A stretch of DNA of 64,000 nt, taken from the NCBI RefSeq assembly GCF_001643235.1, contig NZ_LQWY01000023.1, positions 45,423 to 109,422 on the forward strand. Reading direction: 5' to 3'. Below the pieces are notes generated by a model. The model saw nothing but the letters and a program-made list of their open reading frames with translations. It did no database searches and had not been told where the DNA came from. This stretch comes from Domibacillus aminovorans (GTDB lineage Bacteria > Bacillota > Bacilli > Bacillales > Domibacillaceae). Positions 16,424-25,880 of the stretch are shown here, in pieces; the stretch's first letter is position 1, and every line of letters starts with the position of its first letter. A program made the translations under genes and the position numbers.

Positions 16424-17002
16424 GTGTCGATTAAATTGTCAAAAGGGCAAAAAATTGATTTAACGAAAACGAACCCTGGTCTCGTTAAAGGGGTCATCGG
16501 TCTCGGCTGGGATACGAATAAATATTCAGGAGGTCAGGCATTTGACCTTGATGCGTCGGCATTTCTCGTTGACGCAAACAACCGCTGTCAGAATGACCAT
16601 GATTTTATTTTTTATAACAACCTTCAACATCCGAGTGGAGCTGTTGTGCATACAGGGGATAACCGGACAGGAGAAGGTGACGGGGATGATGAGCAGCTCG
16701 TTGTCGACTTTTCTACAATACCTTCTTATGTACAGCGAATTGGTATTGCAGTTACCATTCATGATGCGGAATTACGCAGTCAAAATTTTGGGCAAGTGTC
16801 GAATGCGTTCGTCCGACTTGCGGATGAAGCAACAGGACAGGAATTACTTCGCTTCGATTTAGGAGAAGATTTTTCAATTGAAACAGCTGTTGTGTTTTGT
16901 GAATTGTACAAGCACGGGAACGACTGGAAATTCAGTGCAGTAGGCAGTGGTTTTTCCGGCGGACTCATGTCGCTTTGCCAAAATTATGGTTTGGAAGTGT
17001 AA
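16424..17002 (+). CDS. yceE: TerD-family protein, YceE-like
   Basis: A third TerD domain, 192 residues, starting at GTG after GGGAGTGA. Motifs [45 protein letters not shown] and [14 protein letters not shown] match the second copy. In B. subtilis yceE is followed by a terC gene (yceF); here a terminator follows and no TerC is in the window. Confidence 0.88.
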   Translation: MSIKLSKGQKIDLTKTNPGLVKGVIGLGWDTNKYSGGQAFDLDASAFLVDANNRCQNDHDFIFYNNLQHPSGAVVHTGDNRTGEGDGDDEQLVVDFSTIPSYVQRIGIAVTIHDAELRSQNFGQVSNAFVRLADEATGQELLRFDLGEDFSIETAVVFCELYKHGNDWKFSAVGSGFSGGLMSLCQNYGLEV

Positions 17003-17010
17003 TTCAACAT

Positions 17011-17047
17011 ACCAATAAAAGGTTTTAATCCTTTTATTGGTTTTTTT
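17011..17047 (+). terminator. Terminator of the terD trio
   Basis: ACCAATAAAAGG pairs with CCTTTTATTGGT, then seven T. Confidence 0.88.
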
Positions 17048-17142
17048 GCTAAGAGAAGAAATAGAGATTAATCAAGGTATTATGGATACATACGCTTCCT
17101 TTCATAGATCCAACGTAAACGGGCTGAATAAGAAGAGTTGAT

Positions 17143-17181
17143 AAAAAAAGAAAGAAGGAGACGTCTCCTTCTTTCTTTTTT
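17143..17181. terminator. Loop-free palindrome with terminal A/T runs, between terD trio and lyase operon
   Basis: AAAAAAGAAAGAAGGAGAC is followed directly by its reverse complement. It can act as a terminator on either strand, and lies only about 40 bases before the next start codon. Confidence 0.6.
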
Positions 17182-17218
17182 ACAAAAATGAAAAAGTTGA
17201 TGTAAGAAGGTGTTGAAT

Positions 17219-18409
17219 TTGAAGTATTTTCATCATTTACCAGCGTTTCAGTTAGAAGGATTTTTTTATCAAAAACCAAAAATGATTCATAAGCATTCAC
17301 CGAAACACATGCTTGCTTACGGTCTCGGACCGGTTTTATACATGCCAGCAACAAGAGTTGATATTGCTGAATTAATTATTAGTAATAAATTTAAAGAGCT
17401 TTCGACAGTTGTTATTTGTTTGGAAGATGCTGTTGGAGATCTGGAAGTAGAACGGGCAGAAGATCAGCTCGTTTCGCATATGGAAATAATTTCCGAAGCT
17501 TTGAATGAAGGACGTTTGACAGATGATAGAATGCCGCTTATTTTTATTCGAGTAAGAAGTGCACATCAAATGGCTCAATTGGCGGTTCGTCTGCATCGTT
17601 CATTATTATCGTTGACGGGTTTCGTCTTTCCGAAGTTTTCTTCAGCAAACGCAGAAGGTTTTCTTTCTACGCTGCAGTCCATTATTGAAGAGTCAGGGAC
17701 TATTTTATACGGGATGCCTATTTTAGAGTCGCCCGAAGTCCTTTATAAGGAAAAGCGTGTAGAAGAATTGCTTCAGTTAAAAGAAACCGCCACTCTTTAT
17801 AAAGACCTTATATTGAACATTCGGATTGGTGCTACGGATTTGTGCGGATTGTACGGGATCAGAAGAAATAGTCAGACAACCGTATATGAAATTTCGCTCA
17901 TAAATGAACTCATTACTGATATCGTGAATATATTCGGACGGGAACCAAACGGGTTTGTCATATCGGGTCCTGTATGGGAGCATTTTTCGGCAAATAGCCG
18001 AATTTTGAAGCCACAACTACGTCAGACACCATTTTTCAAACAGCTCGGTTCGGAAGGGATTCTTCTGAGAAAAGAATTAATTCGTAAAAACTTCGACGGG
18101 TTAATTCAAGAAACGCTGCTTGATAAAGCAAATGGATTAGTCGGGAAAACGATTATTCACCCAACACATCTTTTACCTGTACAAGCATTGCATGTTGTGA
18201 CGAAAGAAGAATATGTGGACGCATTAAGTATTGTAAGGCAAGCGAACGGTGAAAAGGGCGTATTTAAAAGTGAGTTTCAAAACAAAATGAATGAAATAAA
18301 GCCGCATTTAAAGTGGGCACAAAAAACGTTAGTAAAGTCAGATATATACGGGGTGTTTCATGAAAACCACACATTCATCGATTTATTATCCGAACCAGTA
18401 TACACATAA
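17219..18409 (+). CDS. HpcH/HpaI aldolase / CitE-like lyase of the Ter-linked operon
   Basis: A 396-residue protein of the citrate-lyase-beta/HpcH TIM-barrel family: LYMPATRVDIAELI, VVICLEDAVGD (catalytic Glu/Asp block), LIFIRVRS, and GMPILESPEVLY with the metal-binding Glu. Members of this branch occur with PRTase, HAD and StiP genes in tellurite-type operons, where a nucleoside-like metabolite has been proposed. The start is TTG 17219 after AGAAGGTG. It overlaps the next gene by 50 bases, which is long but the next start has its own GGGGTG. Confidence 0.85.
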   Translation: MKYFHHLPAFQLEGFFYQKPKMIHKHSPKHMLAYGLGPVLYMPATRVDIAELIISNKFKELSTVVICLEDAVGDLEVERAEDQLVSHMEIISEALNEGRLTDDRMPLIFIRVRSAHQMAQLAVRLHRSLLSLTGFVFPKFSSANAEGFLSTLQSIIEESGTILYGMPILESPEVLYKEKRVEELLQLKETATLYKDLILNIRIGATDLCGLYGIRRNSQTTVYEISLINELITDIVNIFGREPNGFVISGPVWEHFSANSRILKPQLRQTPFFKQLGSEGILLRKELIRKNFDGLIQETLLDKANGLVGKTIIHPTHLLPVQALHVVTKEEYVDALSIVRQANGEKGVFKSEFQNKMNEIKPHLKWAQKTLVKSDIYGVFHENHTFIDLLSEPVYT

Positions 18410-19736
18410 CATTAATGGCTCTTTGGAAGTAGATATACGAATAGAAGCGAATCCATATAATCTCCCGGTAGAATCACTATATGAAATGGCGGCAAGAATT
18501 AATAAAAAGCGATCTTTTTTATTTGTCAGTAAAGTACTGGGAAAACACATTCCGTTGCATCCATGCATCCCTTTTATTTCGTCGGCGTTGCTTGCATCGA
18601 TTTATTACGAAGAAGAAATGAGTCAAACGCTGGCTGAAAAAGAGCAGCTTATTGAAGCGTTGAAAGATGGATCAAAGGAGCGTGTGGAAGCGGCTTATTC
18701 CGTCGCAAAAGAGCTCAGCTTTGCACTGAACGAACCGGTTGTGTTCATCGGATTTGCGGAAACAGCGACAGCGCTCGGTCACGGTGTGTTTGATTGCTTT
18801 ACGAATGCATCTTATATTCATTCCACGCGAGAACGGATTGTTGATCAAGAAGTGACTCTTTATTTTGAAGAAGAGCATTCGCATGCGACAGACCAGCTTT
18901 GTTATGCACCTAAAGAAATGTTCGATCATGACAAGCCCATTTGCCTGGTGGATGATGAAATCACAACAGGGAAAACGGCTTTGAACATTATATCGTCGAT
19001 TCAAAAGAAATATCCGCGCAAAGAGTACACGGTGCTATCTCTTCTCGATTGGCGGACGAAAGAGGATCGGCAGCGTTTAAAGGATTTTGAGGACATGTGG
19101 GGAATTCAGATTAAAACGTATTCTTTATTGTCCGGTGCGATTCAAGTGAAAGGCACACCTGATGTGGAGGAACAGGTTGACGCTGATGAACAAATACCAC
19201 TTGAAAAGATAAATGACCATTCGATTCATCTTCGCGACATTTCGTCTCCTATTGCGCATTATCCATATTCATCTGTTGATTCACACGGCACGAAAAACGA
19301 TACACCGTATTCAGCATTAACAGGAAGGTTTGGATTGTCTTCAAAACATAGACAGTCTATTGAAGACTATTGCCGTCAAGTAGGTCAGTATTTAAAAACA
19401 AAAAGAGTAGGAAAGAAAACGCTTTGTCTCGGAACAGGGGAGTTTATGCACTTACCGATGAAAGCTTCCGTTTATATGGGAGATGGCATATCGTACCATT
19501 CGACAACGAGAAGCCCGATCTTTCCGTTAAATAACGATGGATATCCGATCAAAAACAGGCTCGTATTTGAAAGTCCGGACGATCCAGGCATTGTTCAATA
19601 TGCGTATAACATCTTAAATTCCCAATATGACGAAGTATTTCTCTTTTTTGAACGGACAGTGAGTGAAGAAAGAAGACAGTCGCTCTTGCGTCAGTTTTAT
19701 CATGTGCCGCACATTCACGTGGTTGATTTCATTTGA
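18360..19736 (+). CDS. Phosphoribosyltransferase with C-terminal TRSP domain
   Basis: The N-terminal half is a type I PRTase: the PRPP-binding loop reads ICLVDDEITTGKTALN (about residues 195-210), and FIGFAETATALGHGVFD is the pyrophosphate-binding region. The C-terminal part (residues 300-458) is the TRSP domain, with the naming motif visible in YHSTTRSPIFPL. Such two-domain proteins are found only in Ter-linked operons as far as I know, and probably build a ribosylated metabolite. Translation is coupled to the lyase upstream and to StiP downstream. Confidence 0.87.
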   Translation: MKTTHSSIYYPNQYTHNINGSLEVDIRIEANPYNLPVESLYEMAARINKKRSFLFVSKVLGKHIPLHPCIPFISSALLASIYYEEEMSQTLAEKEQLIEALKDGSKERVEAAYSVAKELSFALNEPVVFIGFAETATALGHGVFDCFTNASYIHSTRERIVDQEVTLYFEEEHSHATDQLCYAPKEMFDHDKPICLVDDEITTGKTALNIISSIQKKYPRKEYTVLSLLDWRTKEDRQRLKDFEDMWGIQIKTYSLLSGAIQVKGTPDVEEQVDADEQIPLEKINDHSIHLRDISSPIAHYPYSSVDSHGTKNDTPYSALTGRFGLSSKHRQSIEDYCRQVGQYLKTKRVGKKTLCLGTGEFMHLPMKASVYMGDGISYHSTTRSPIFPLNNDGYPIKNRLVFESPDDPGIVQYAYNILNSQYDEVFLFFERTVSEERRQSLLRQFYHVPHIHVVDFI

Positions 19737-19750
19737 AAGGGGATTTCCGG

Positions 19751-20866
19751 GTGATTAAACAAGACATGCAAATGGTCACAGGAAGTTATTCATCAGAAGA
19801 TGTCGTCTTTTTATTAAAAGATTTATCAGACGCAAGCCTTGAAAAAAAGACAGATGAGCGGGAACGAGCCATTCAACAAGGTGTGCATTATTCAGAGATG
19901 CTTCCTGTTGAATACGAGCCGACAAAAGACTATTTGACGTTATTTCACGATTCACTTAATACATATAAACAAAAAGTGGCGGTGGCGGTTGGAACGGTTT
20001 CTGAACTTATTATTGAAAAAAAAGGACGAGACATTGTTCTCGTTTCCCTTGCTAGAGCAGGTACGCCGATTGGTATTTTGATGAAGCGATATATAAAAAA
20101 AACGTTTGGTTTTTCGCCACCTCATTACAGCGTATCGATTATTCGAGGACGCGGTATAGATGAAAATGCATTGCTTTATATGCTTCATCACCATCCAGGT
20201 AAACGGCTTGTGTTTATTGATGGATGGACGGGAAAAGGTGCTATTACAAAAGAATTAACGCAATCCACTCATAAATTCGAAAAAAAACATGGAATAAAAT
20301 TGGATGATGAACTAGCTGTACTGGCTGATCCCGGCTATTGCTCTTCTTTATATGGCACGAGAGAAGATTTTCTTATTCCAAATGCATGTTTAAATTCGAC
20401 AGTTTCGGGGCTTGTCAGTCGGACGGTTTTAAATGACCAGTGGATGAAGGAAACAGATTTCCACGGGGCGAAAGTATATAAAGAACTGCAAGATGAAGAT
20501 GTATCGATTCATTATATTGATGTTATTACAGATGAATTTGAATCAGCTGCTCCTCTCATTCAAGAGGCAGTAAAAACGGTCAAAACAAGCGATCGCTCTC
20601 CAACTTGGGAAGGACTCAAGTCCATTAACATGATTCAAAATAAATATGGACTAGACGATATCAATTTGATTAAGCCGGGCGTAGGAGAGACGACACGTGT
20701 TCTATTGCGCCGTATGCCATGGAAAATACTTGTGAAAGATCGGCAAGATCCACGCTTGAAACATATTTTTCAATTAACAAAAGAACGGGGTGTCCCGGTG
20801 GAGGAATTTACGGAAATGTCTTATACATGCTGCGGATTAATCAAGCCATTGGAGCAAGACCGATGA
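19751..20866 (+). CDS. StiP-family protein (predicted cysteine protease/PELOTA-type) of the Ter operon
   Basis: A 371-residue protein matching the family named StiP: VLVSLARAGTPIGILMKRYI, HYSVSIIRGRGIDENAL, VFIDGWTGKGAITKEL, and LADPGYCSSLYGTREDFLIP with the conserved Cys. The C-terminal third, ending EFTEMSYTCCGLIKPL, is the RNA-binding PELOTA-like part. Although called a cysteine protease, it resembles PRTases and its reaction is unproven. GTG 19751 follows AAAGGGG; TTG 19733 is the other option. It overlaps the HAD gene by 4 bases. Confidence 0.85.
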   Translation: MIKQDMQMVTGSYSSEDVVFLLKDLSDASLEKKTDERERAIQQGVHYSEMLPVEYEPTKDYLTLFHDSLNTYKQKVAVAVGTVSELIIEKKGRDIVLVSLARAGTPIGILMKRYIKKTFGFSPPHYSVSIIRGRGIDENALLYMLHHHPGKRLVFIDGWTGKGAITKELTQSTHKFEKKHGIKLDDELAVLADPGYCSSLYGTREDFLIPNACLNSTVSGLVSRTVLNDQWMKETDFHGAKVYKELQDEDVSIHYIDVITDEFESAAPLIQEAVKTVKTSDRSPTWEGLKSINMIQNKYGLDDINLIKPGVGETTRVLLRRMPWKILVKDRQDPRLKHIFQLTKERGVPVEEFTEMSYTCCGLIKPLEQDR

Positions 20867-21648
20867 TTTTTGCAAGCGACTTAGATCGCACACTCATTTA
20901 TTCGAGCAAGTTTTTCGATCCGAAACAAACAGAGCTGTCTGTTCGTAATGTTGAAGTATATAATGGAAGAGAGATCTCTTTTATGACAGAAAAAGCGATT
21001 CAGCTTTTAAAAGAACTGTCAGAGCAAATGATGTTTATTCCTGTGACGACGAGAACAGTCGAACAGTATAGCCGAATTTCACTTTTCCAAGAAGAGATTC
21101 GGCCAGCATATGCGATTACGTGTAACGGCGGCGTCGTGTTGAAAGATGGGAAAGTAGATCGTTATTGGGAAGAGTTTGTTCAAACAAAAATCAATGACAG
21201 TCATACGTCTTTAGAAGATGTAAAGAGAAAAATAGAAAAAACGGCAGATCCTGTATGGCTAGATTCCATTCGAGTGGTGGACCACTTTTTTATCTATTTA
21301 CTTATTAAACCTGAACTTGCTCCAGCAGAACTGATGAATGAATATTCGGAGTGGGCAGCGGAGCGCGGCTGGTTCTTTTCCTTACAAGGAAGAAAAGTAT
21401 ATTTTATCCCAGGCTTTGTGAACAAATGGGACGCAGTGAACTATCTTTCGGAAAAAGAGGGAAAGAAAACGGTATTTACAGCAGGAGATTCTAACCTTGA
21501 TGTCTGTTTGGTCGAAAAAGCGGTATTTGGCTTAATTCCAAAACACGGTGAAGCAGCCGCAAGGAACGCTCATCTGCCATTGACGCAAACAGAAGGCATG
21601 ATCGCAGCAGAGGAAATTATTGAAACGATGCTGTCCAAAAGACTGTAA
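20863..21648 (+). CDS. HAD-superfamily phosphatase of the Ter operon
   Basis: Motif I is ASDLDRTLIYSS, motif II FIPVTTRT, and the end carries FTAGDSNLDVCLVEKA (motif IV), the set of a Cof-type C2-cap HAD hydrolase. Length is 261 residues from ATG 20863, which overlaps the StiP stop as ATGA with GGAG 8 bases upstream; the longer frame from 20719 lies inside StiP. In this operon it probably dephosphorylates the ribosylated intermediate made by the PRTase (inference). Confidence 0.85.
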   Translation: MIFASDLDRTLIYSSKFFDPKQTELSVRNVEVYNGREISFMTEKAIQLLKELSEQMMFIPVTTRTVEQYSRISLFQEEIRPAYAITCNGGVVLKDGKVDRYWEEFVQTKINDSHTSLEDVKRKIEKTADPVWLDSIRVVDHFFIYLLIKPELAPAELMNEYSEWAAERGWFFSLQGRKVYFIPGFVNKWDAVNYLSEKEGKKTVFTAGDSNLDVCLVEKAVFGLIPKHGEAAARNAHLPLTQTEGMIAAEEIIETMLSKRL

Positions 21649-21726
21649 TCTAACCTTAAATCCCGTTCATCACACCAGCTCACACTCCTTACTTTTTTAT
21701 AAAGATGACTAAAGGAGAGAGCGCAG

Positions 21727-21813
21727 TTGAAGAGAAAATCGATCATCATGCCAATTGATGAAACCAATTGGATCGATGAACTCGGCCGGTCGATTATAGA
21801 TCGGCCCGGATAA
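21727..21813 (+). other. Detached N-terminal segment of YceG in another frame
   Basis: AAAGGAGAG precedes TTG 21727 of a 28-codon frame beginning MKRKSIIMPIDETNWIDELG and ending DRPG-stop. This looks like the start of YceG-type proteins (a W-centred motif then ..RP). The main yceG frame lies in a different phase and is open upstream to about 21801, so a -1 shift near 21800-21812 would join them. Confidence 0.5.
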
Positions 21814-21830
21814 AAAAAGAAACGGATGAC

Positions 21831-23354
21831 ATGCAATACAGTCAGATAGCTGCACGTATACTCGGTGCCGGCTTTGATGAAACGGCTTATATGGGTACGC
21901 TTTATTTCATCAGCCAGCAGCCGCATGTGTATATATTGTCTGAAACACTTGATAAATCGATGCCGCCCGACCGGTTTCAATCTGTCCAGCGCATCTATCA
22001 TATTATCCAAAACGAACCAAGTCTCTCAGTAAACCGCTTTGTCGCTTTTTTAGACGGAGAGCGCCTGCTTCCTAAATACGCAAAAAATCCTGAATTTAAC
22101 CGGCTTGTTCGTTCGGCGCTCATAGACGTATTGCAGCTTTTTCAATCCAATCATTCAGGGGCATTTGGCCATCCTGAATTTAGACGTGTGTTTCTTGATT
22201 TGATCAAATGGACGTGGAACCATTTGGATCAATGGATGAAGGAACTGGATATGGAACAAGATATCCCTCATGTTGTTTGGTATGGGGATGCGAGCAAAAG
22301 CCAAGTTTATTTTCTTTATTATTTGCTTCTTTTAGGAATGGACGTTGTACTCATTCATCCAGAAGGAAAGGACGATTTCAAAGAGATCGATCCAGAAAAT
22401 AAACATACGCTCGTCGTACAGTATCCTTCAAAGATGAAGATACAGCCTTTTCCAAAAGAGGAACCGAAGCAGCAAGGAACCGTTGCGTATCGCGCGTCGA
22501 AAGAAATTGAACAAGTGTTAAACCATGAAGGATCCTCATTTTATAAACCGTGGCAATTTCGAGATTACTTACCGGTTTCTGTAACATTAAAGACGACTTA
22601 CGATGAAATTTTTTTGTTAGCAAAAGAGCCTTCATTTATTCGACCGGGGTTTTCTGTACAAGATGGAGAAGTGAAAATTCCTGCACTGTTCGCTAAAGTG
22701 TCAGGCGTTTCCAAAAACCGAAAAGAATACTGGGAAAATATGCAGCGGTTGCGTACTCAAAAAAGTACACTAACGATCAAACAATTGCCTTATATGAAAG
22801 AAAAAAAGGTGAACAATCAATTTCATTACCAGCACGCGCTTGGTGAAAGAAACCGTCTTGATCCGGAAAAAATGGTAAAAAGCAACTGGTGGCAATATGG
22901 TCATCTGCATGATGGATTGCAAAAAAGCATTGCATCGGCTATCTCTCGGATGTGTGAAGATCCAAAAATGGAGAAATCACCAGGAGAAACAGACGAAGAT
23001 GTTCAGCTGTTTTTATTTACACATTCGATGTCGATGCCGGAGGAAATCCTGCAATTATTGCAGACATTTGATTACTCTCAGGAAGTACCGAAATTGATTT
23101 TATATAATAATGAAAAAAACGGTCAGTTGTCCAGAGCAGATGCTGCTTTACTCTTATTATTAAATGAATTTGGTCTTGATCTTATTTTGTATAACCCGCC
23201 AGGCTTGAATGATCTAGAATTATTTATCAATAAAAAATACTTTGATCATCATTTGCTTGAAGATATGGTATTTGATCTGCCTTTTGACCACTATAAAAAA
23301 GAAAGCTCTATTTTAAGCGGCTTCATTTCTAAATTTTTAAATGGGAGGAAATGA
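21831..23354 (+). CDS. yceG: YceG-family protein of the tellurite-type operon, 5' end possibly frameshifted
   Basis: A large cytoplasmic protein of 507 residues with HVVWYGDASKSQVYFLYYLL, DVVLIHPEGKDDFKEID and KPWQFRDYLPVS, characteristic of B. subtilis YceG (about 537 residues). Function is unknown; it always accompanies TelA. ATG 21831 lacks a proper ribosome site, and about 30 N-terminal residues lie in another frame just upstream. So the real start is probably TTG 21727 with a frameshift, caused by mutation, sequencing error near A7 at 21812-21818, or recoding. Its stop overlaps the telA start. Confidence 0.8.
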   Translation: MQYSQIAARILGAGFDETAYMGTLYFISQQPHVYILSETLDKSMPPDRFQSVQRIYHIIQNEPSLSVNRFVAFLDGERLLPKYAKNPEFNRLVRSALIDVLQLFQSNHSGAFGHPEFRRVFLDLIKWTWNHLDQWMKELDMEQDIPHVVWYGDASKSQVYFLYYLLLLGMDVVLIHPEGKDDFKEIDPENKHTLVVQYPSKMKIQPFPKEEPKQQGTVAYRASKEIEQVLNHEGSSFYKPWQFRDYLPVSVTLKTTYDEIFLLAKEPSFIRPGFSVQDGEVKIPALFAKVSGVSKNRKEYWENMQRLRTQKSTLTIKQLPYMKEKKVNNQFHYQHALGERNRLDPEKMVKSNWWQYGHLHDGLQKSIASAISRMCEDPKMEKSPGETDEDVQLFLFTHSMSMPEEILQLLQTFDYSQEVPKLILYNNEKNGQLSRADAALLLLLNEFGLDLILYNPPGLNDLELFINKKYFDHHLLEDMVFDLPFDHYKKESSILSGFISKFLNGRK

Positions 23355-24430
23355 GTGAGATGCAGGACATGAGAGAAAATGAACTGGAAGTATTAACAGA
23401 AAATAAAGCAGAAGACATGCGCCTTCAACTTCGTAATGAACCGGAAGTACTGGACTTAGCCCGCTCTATTGATATACGAAATCAAACAGGACTGCTTGAA
23501 TTCGGAAAAGAACCAGCCGTAGAAATTTCTCAATTTTCCGATCGGATTTTGGCATCGATGCGTTCAACAAGCGTGACAGATTCAGGGACTTTATTAAAAC
23601 AACTTGGAAAAACAATGGACCAATTTGACAAAAATGATTTTGCGGAGCCGAAAGGATTTCTAGGCAAACTGTTTAATCGCGGCGAAAAAATGATTGAAAA
23701 AATATTTGGCAAATATCAGACATTGGGTCGAGATATTGAAAAAATTCATATTGAAATCTCTAAGTACAAAGATGAGATGATCCGTTCGACAAACAATATG
23801 GATGAAATGTATCAGCAAAACTATCAGTATTACATGGCGCTTGAAAAATATGTGGTAGCCGGACAAATAAAAGTAGAAGAATTGAAAAGTCATCTACCTA
23901 GTTTAGAAAAGAGGTCGGCAGCCGGTGATCAGCTGGCACAAATGGAACTTGATACGCTGAACAACGCTGTTCAATCGCTTGAAGAACGAGTGTATGACCT
24001 TGAAATGGCTAGAATGGTCGCTCTGCAGACAGCGCCACAAATTCGTCTATTGCAGCGTGGGAATACGAAATTGATTGGGAAAATCAACTCTGCTTTCATT
24101 ACGACGATTCCGATTTTTAAAAATGGTATCATTCAAGCAGTTGCAGCGAAGCGCCAAAAGCTTGTAGCGGATTCTATGAGCGAATTAGACAAACGTACAA
24201 ATGAAATGCTGCTGCGAAATTCGCAAAACATTGCGAACCAGAGTACTGAAATCGCCCGCCTTGCTGGTGGACCGAGCATCAAAATTGAAACTATTGAAGA
24301 AAGCTGGAACACAATTGTAAAAGGGCTCGATGAAACGAGAGCGATTGAAGAAGAAAATAAAAAAGCACGAGAAGATGGCATGAAGCGGATTGCTCAGCTG
24401 CAAGACACGATGAAAAACTACGGAAAATAA
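23351..24430 (+). CDS. telA: Toxic anion resistance protein TelA
   Basis: A 359-residue, mostly helical TelA protein (YceH of B. subtilis). Family blocks are KFNRGEKMIEKIFGKYQTLG-type (here LFNRGEKMIEKIFGKY), HIEISKYKDEMIRSTNNMDE, and AAKRQKLVADSMSELDKRTN. Coiled-coil segments occupy about 120-230 and 250-350. It is linked to tellurite and cell-envelope stress resistance; mechanism unknown. GGGAGG precedes ATG 23351. It closes the operon that starts at 17219. Confidence 0.9.
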   Translation: MSEMQDMRENELEVLTENKAEDMRLQLRNEPEVLDLARSIDIRNQTGLLEFGKEPAVEISQFSDRILASMRSTSVTDSGTLLKQLGKTMDQFDKNDFAEPKGFLGKLFNRGEKMIEKIFGKYQTLGRDIEKIHIEISKYKDEMIRSTNNMDEMYQQNYQYYMALEKYVVAGQIKVEELKSHLPSLEKRSAAGDQLAQMELDTLNNAVQSLEERVYDLEMARMVALQTAPQIRLLQRGNTKLIGKINSAFITTIPIFKNGIIQAVAAKRQKLVADSMSELDKRTNEMLLRNSQNIANQSTEIARLAGGPSIKIETIEESWNTIVKGLDETRAIEEENKKAREDGMKRIAQLQDTMKNYGK

Positions 24431-24477
24431 TTGAAGCGGACTTTGCCGTTTCACTAGAACGTGCGGAGGTGAAGGAA

Positions 24478-25662
24478 ATGGTCAAAACAGTCATGGTAGA
24501 AGGCGCACGGACACCGATCGGTAAATTCGGCGGTGCGCTTTCCACCTTAACCGCATCACAGCTCGGCGGCATGGCCATGAAAGAAGCAATGAAGCGCGCG
24601 GGCGTAAAGCCGGAAGAACTGGATGAAATCATTTTTGGAAATGTTCTTCAAGCAGGACAGGGGCAAATTCCATCACGGCAGGCAGCACGTGAAGCAGGCA
24701 TTCCGTGGGATATTAAAACGGAAACGGTGAATAAAGTATGTGCATCCGGTCTTCGCAGCGTGACAATGGCCGATCAAATCATTCGTGCGGGCGACGAGGA
24801 AGTGATCTTAGCAGGTGGCATGGAATCAATGTCGAACGTACCATATGCGGTATTTAAAGCAAGATGGGGTACACGAATGGGCGATATGCCAATGGTCGAT
24901 TTAATGATTTATGACGGATTGTCATGCAGTTTTACCGGCGTTCATATGGGGACATATGGAGATAAAGCGGCAGAAGAGTTTGGATTGACACGTGAAGAGC
25001 AGGATAAGTGGGCGATACGCAGTCATGAGCGAGCGGTTGCAGCAATTGAAAGCGGAACAATGGCAGAAGAAATCGTTGCGGTTGCAGTGCCGCAGCGAAA
25101 AGGACATTCTGTTGTTGTCGATACAGATGAATCACCGCGCAAAGAGATAACGAAAGACGTGCTTGAAAAATTACGTCCGGCATTCGGCAATAACGGCACC
25201 ATCACAGCTGGGAATGCACCGGGTATTAATGACGGGGCAGCGGCACTCGTGTTAATGAGTGATGAGCGGGCTGAAAAAGAAGGAAAAAACGTTCTTGCGA
25301 CAGTGATTGGCCATGCGGAAATAGCGGTCGAAGCGGAAAAATTCCCGCAAACGCCGGGACTCGTTATTAATGAGCTATTAAAGAAAACAGGCAAATCGGT
25401 CGATGACATTGAATTATTTGAAATCAATGAAGCATTCGCGGCTGTCGTGCTTGCCAGCAATAAAATTGCGGGCATTGATCCTGAAAAGGTGAACGTAAAT
25501 GGCGGTGCCGTTGCGTTCGGTCACCCGATCGGGGCAAGTGGTGCGCGTATTATTTTAACGTTAGCATACGAACTACGCCGCCGCGGCGGAGGCATCGGGA
25601 TTGCAGCAATTTGCTCCGGCAGTGGGCAAGGCGATGCGATTATGATTGAAGTGAAGAAATAA
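24478..25662 (+). CDS. Acetyl-CoA C-acetyltransferase (thiolase II)
   Basis: The full thiolase set is present: Cys88 in NKVCASGLRSVTMADQ, the His/Cys pair in VAFGHPIGASGARI and CSGSGQGDAIMIE. The enzyme condenses two acetyl-CoA to acetoacetyl-CoA or cleaves it back; 394 residues is standard. ATG 24478 follows GGAGGTGA. It is close behind telA (47 bases) but a terminator follows it, so it may share the upstream transcript or have its own promoter; a metabolic tie to the Ter operon is not evident. Confidence 0.92.
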   Translation: MVKTVMVEGARTPIGKFGGALSTLTASQLGGMAMKEAMKRAGVKPEELDEIIFGNVLQAGQGQIPSRQAAREAGIPWDIKTETVNKVCASGLRSVTMADQIIRAGDEEVILAGGMESMSNVPYAVFKARWGTRMGDMPMVDLMIYDGLSCSFTGVHMGTYGDKAAEEFGLTREEQDKWAIRSHERAVAAIESGTMAEEIVAVAVPQRKGHSVVVDTDESPRKEITKDVLEKLRPAFGNNGTITAGNAPGINDGAAALVLMSDERAEKEGKNVLATVIGHAEIAVEAEKFPQTPGLVINELLKKTGKSVDDIELFEINEAFAAVVLASNKIAGIDPEKVNVNGGAVAFGHPIGASGARIILTLAYELRRRGGGIGIAAICSGSGQGDAIMIEVKK

Positions 25663-25696
25663 AAAAGGACTCGCCTAAAAAGTGGCGAGTCCTTTT
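25662..25696 (+). terminator. Terminator of the thiolase gene
   Basis: AAAAGGACTCGCC pairs with GGCGAGTCCTTTT over an 8-base loop. Confidence 0.85.
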
Positions 25697-25798
25697 ATTT
25701 GTTACGTACAAAGAAAGAAGGAAAATCGCCACTTGTTTCATAAAAACAAGTAAATATTTAAAAAGCTACATAAAACCATACAAAACCACAACAATAAC

Positions 25799-25841
25799 TT
25801 AACCATTCGTTAATATTTCATTAATAATCACAAGATACAAT
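25799..25841 (+). promoter_or_regulatory. PhoP-type box and promoter of the aminoethylphosphonate operon
   Basis: TTAACC at 25799, TTAATA at 25810 and TTAATA at 25821 are direct repeats at exact 11-bp steps, like the TT(A/C/T)ACA-N5 PhoP boxes of Bacillus. TACAAT at 25836-25841 is the likely -10, and no good -35 exists, as at PhoP-activated promoters. Confidence 0.65.
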
Positions 25842-25880
25842 GAAATCACAACCAAAACCATATAAAAGGAGCTTGAAAAA

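Noticed and set aside
16981..17219. A hidden terC gene between yceE and the lyase
   Set aside because: The gap is only about 215 bases and holds two terminator-like hairpins.
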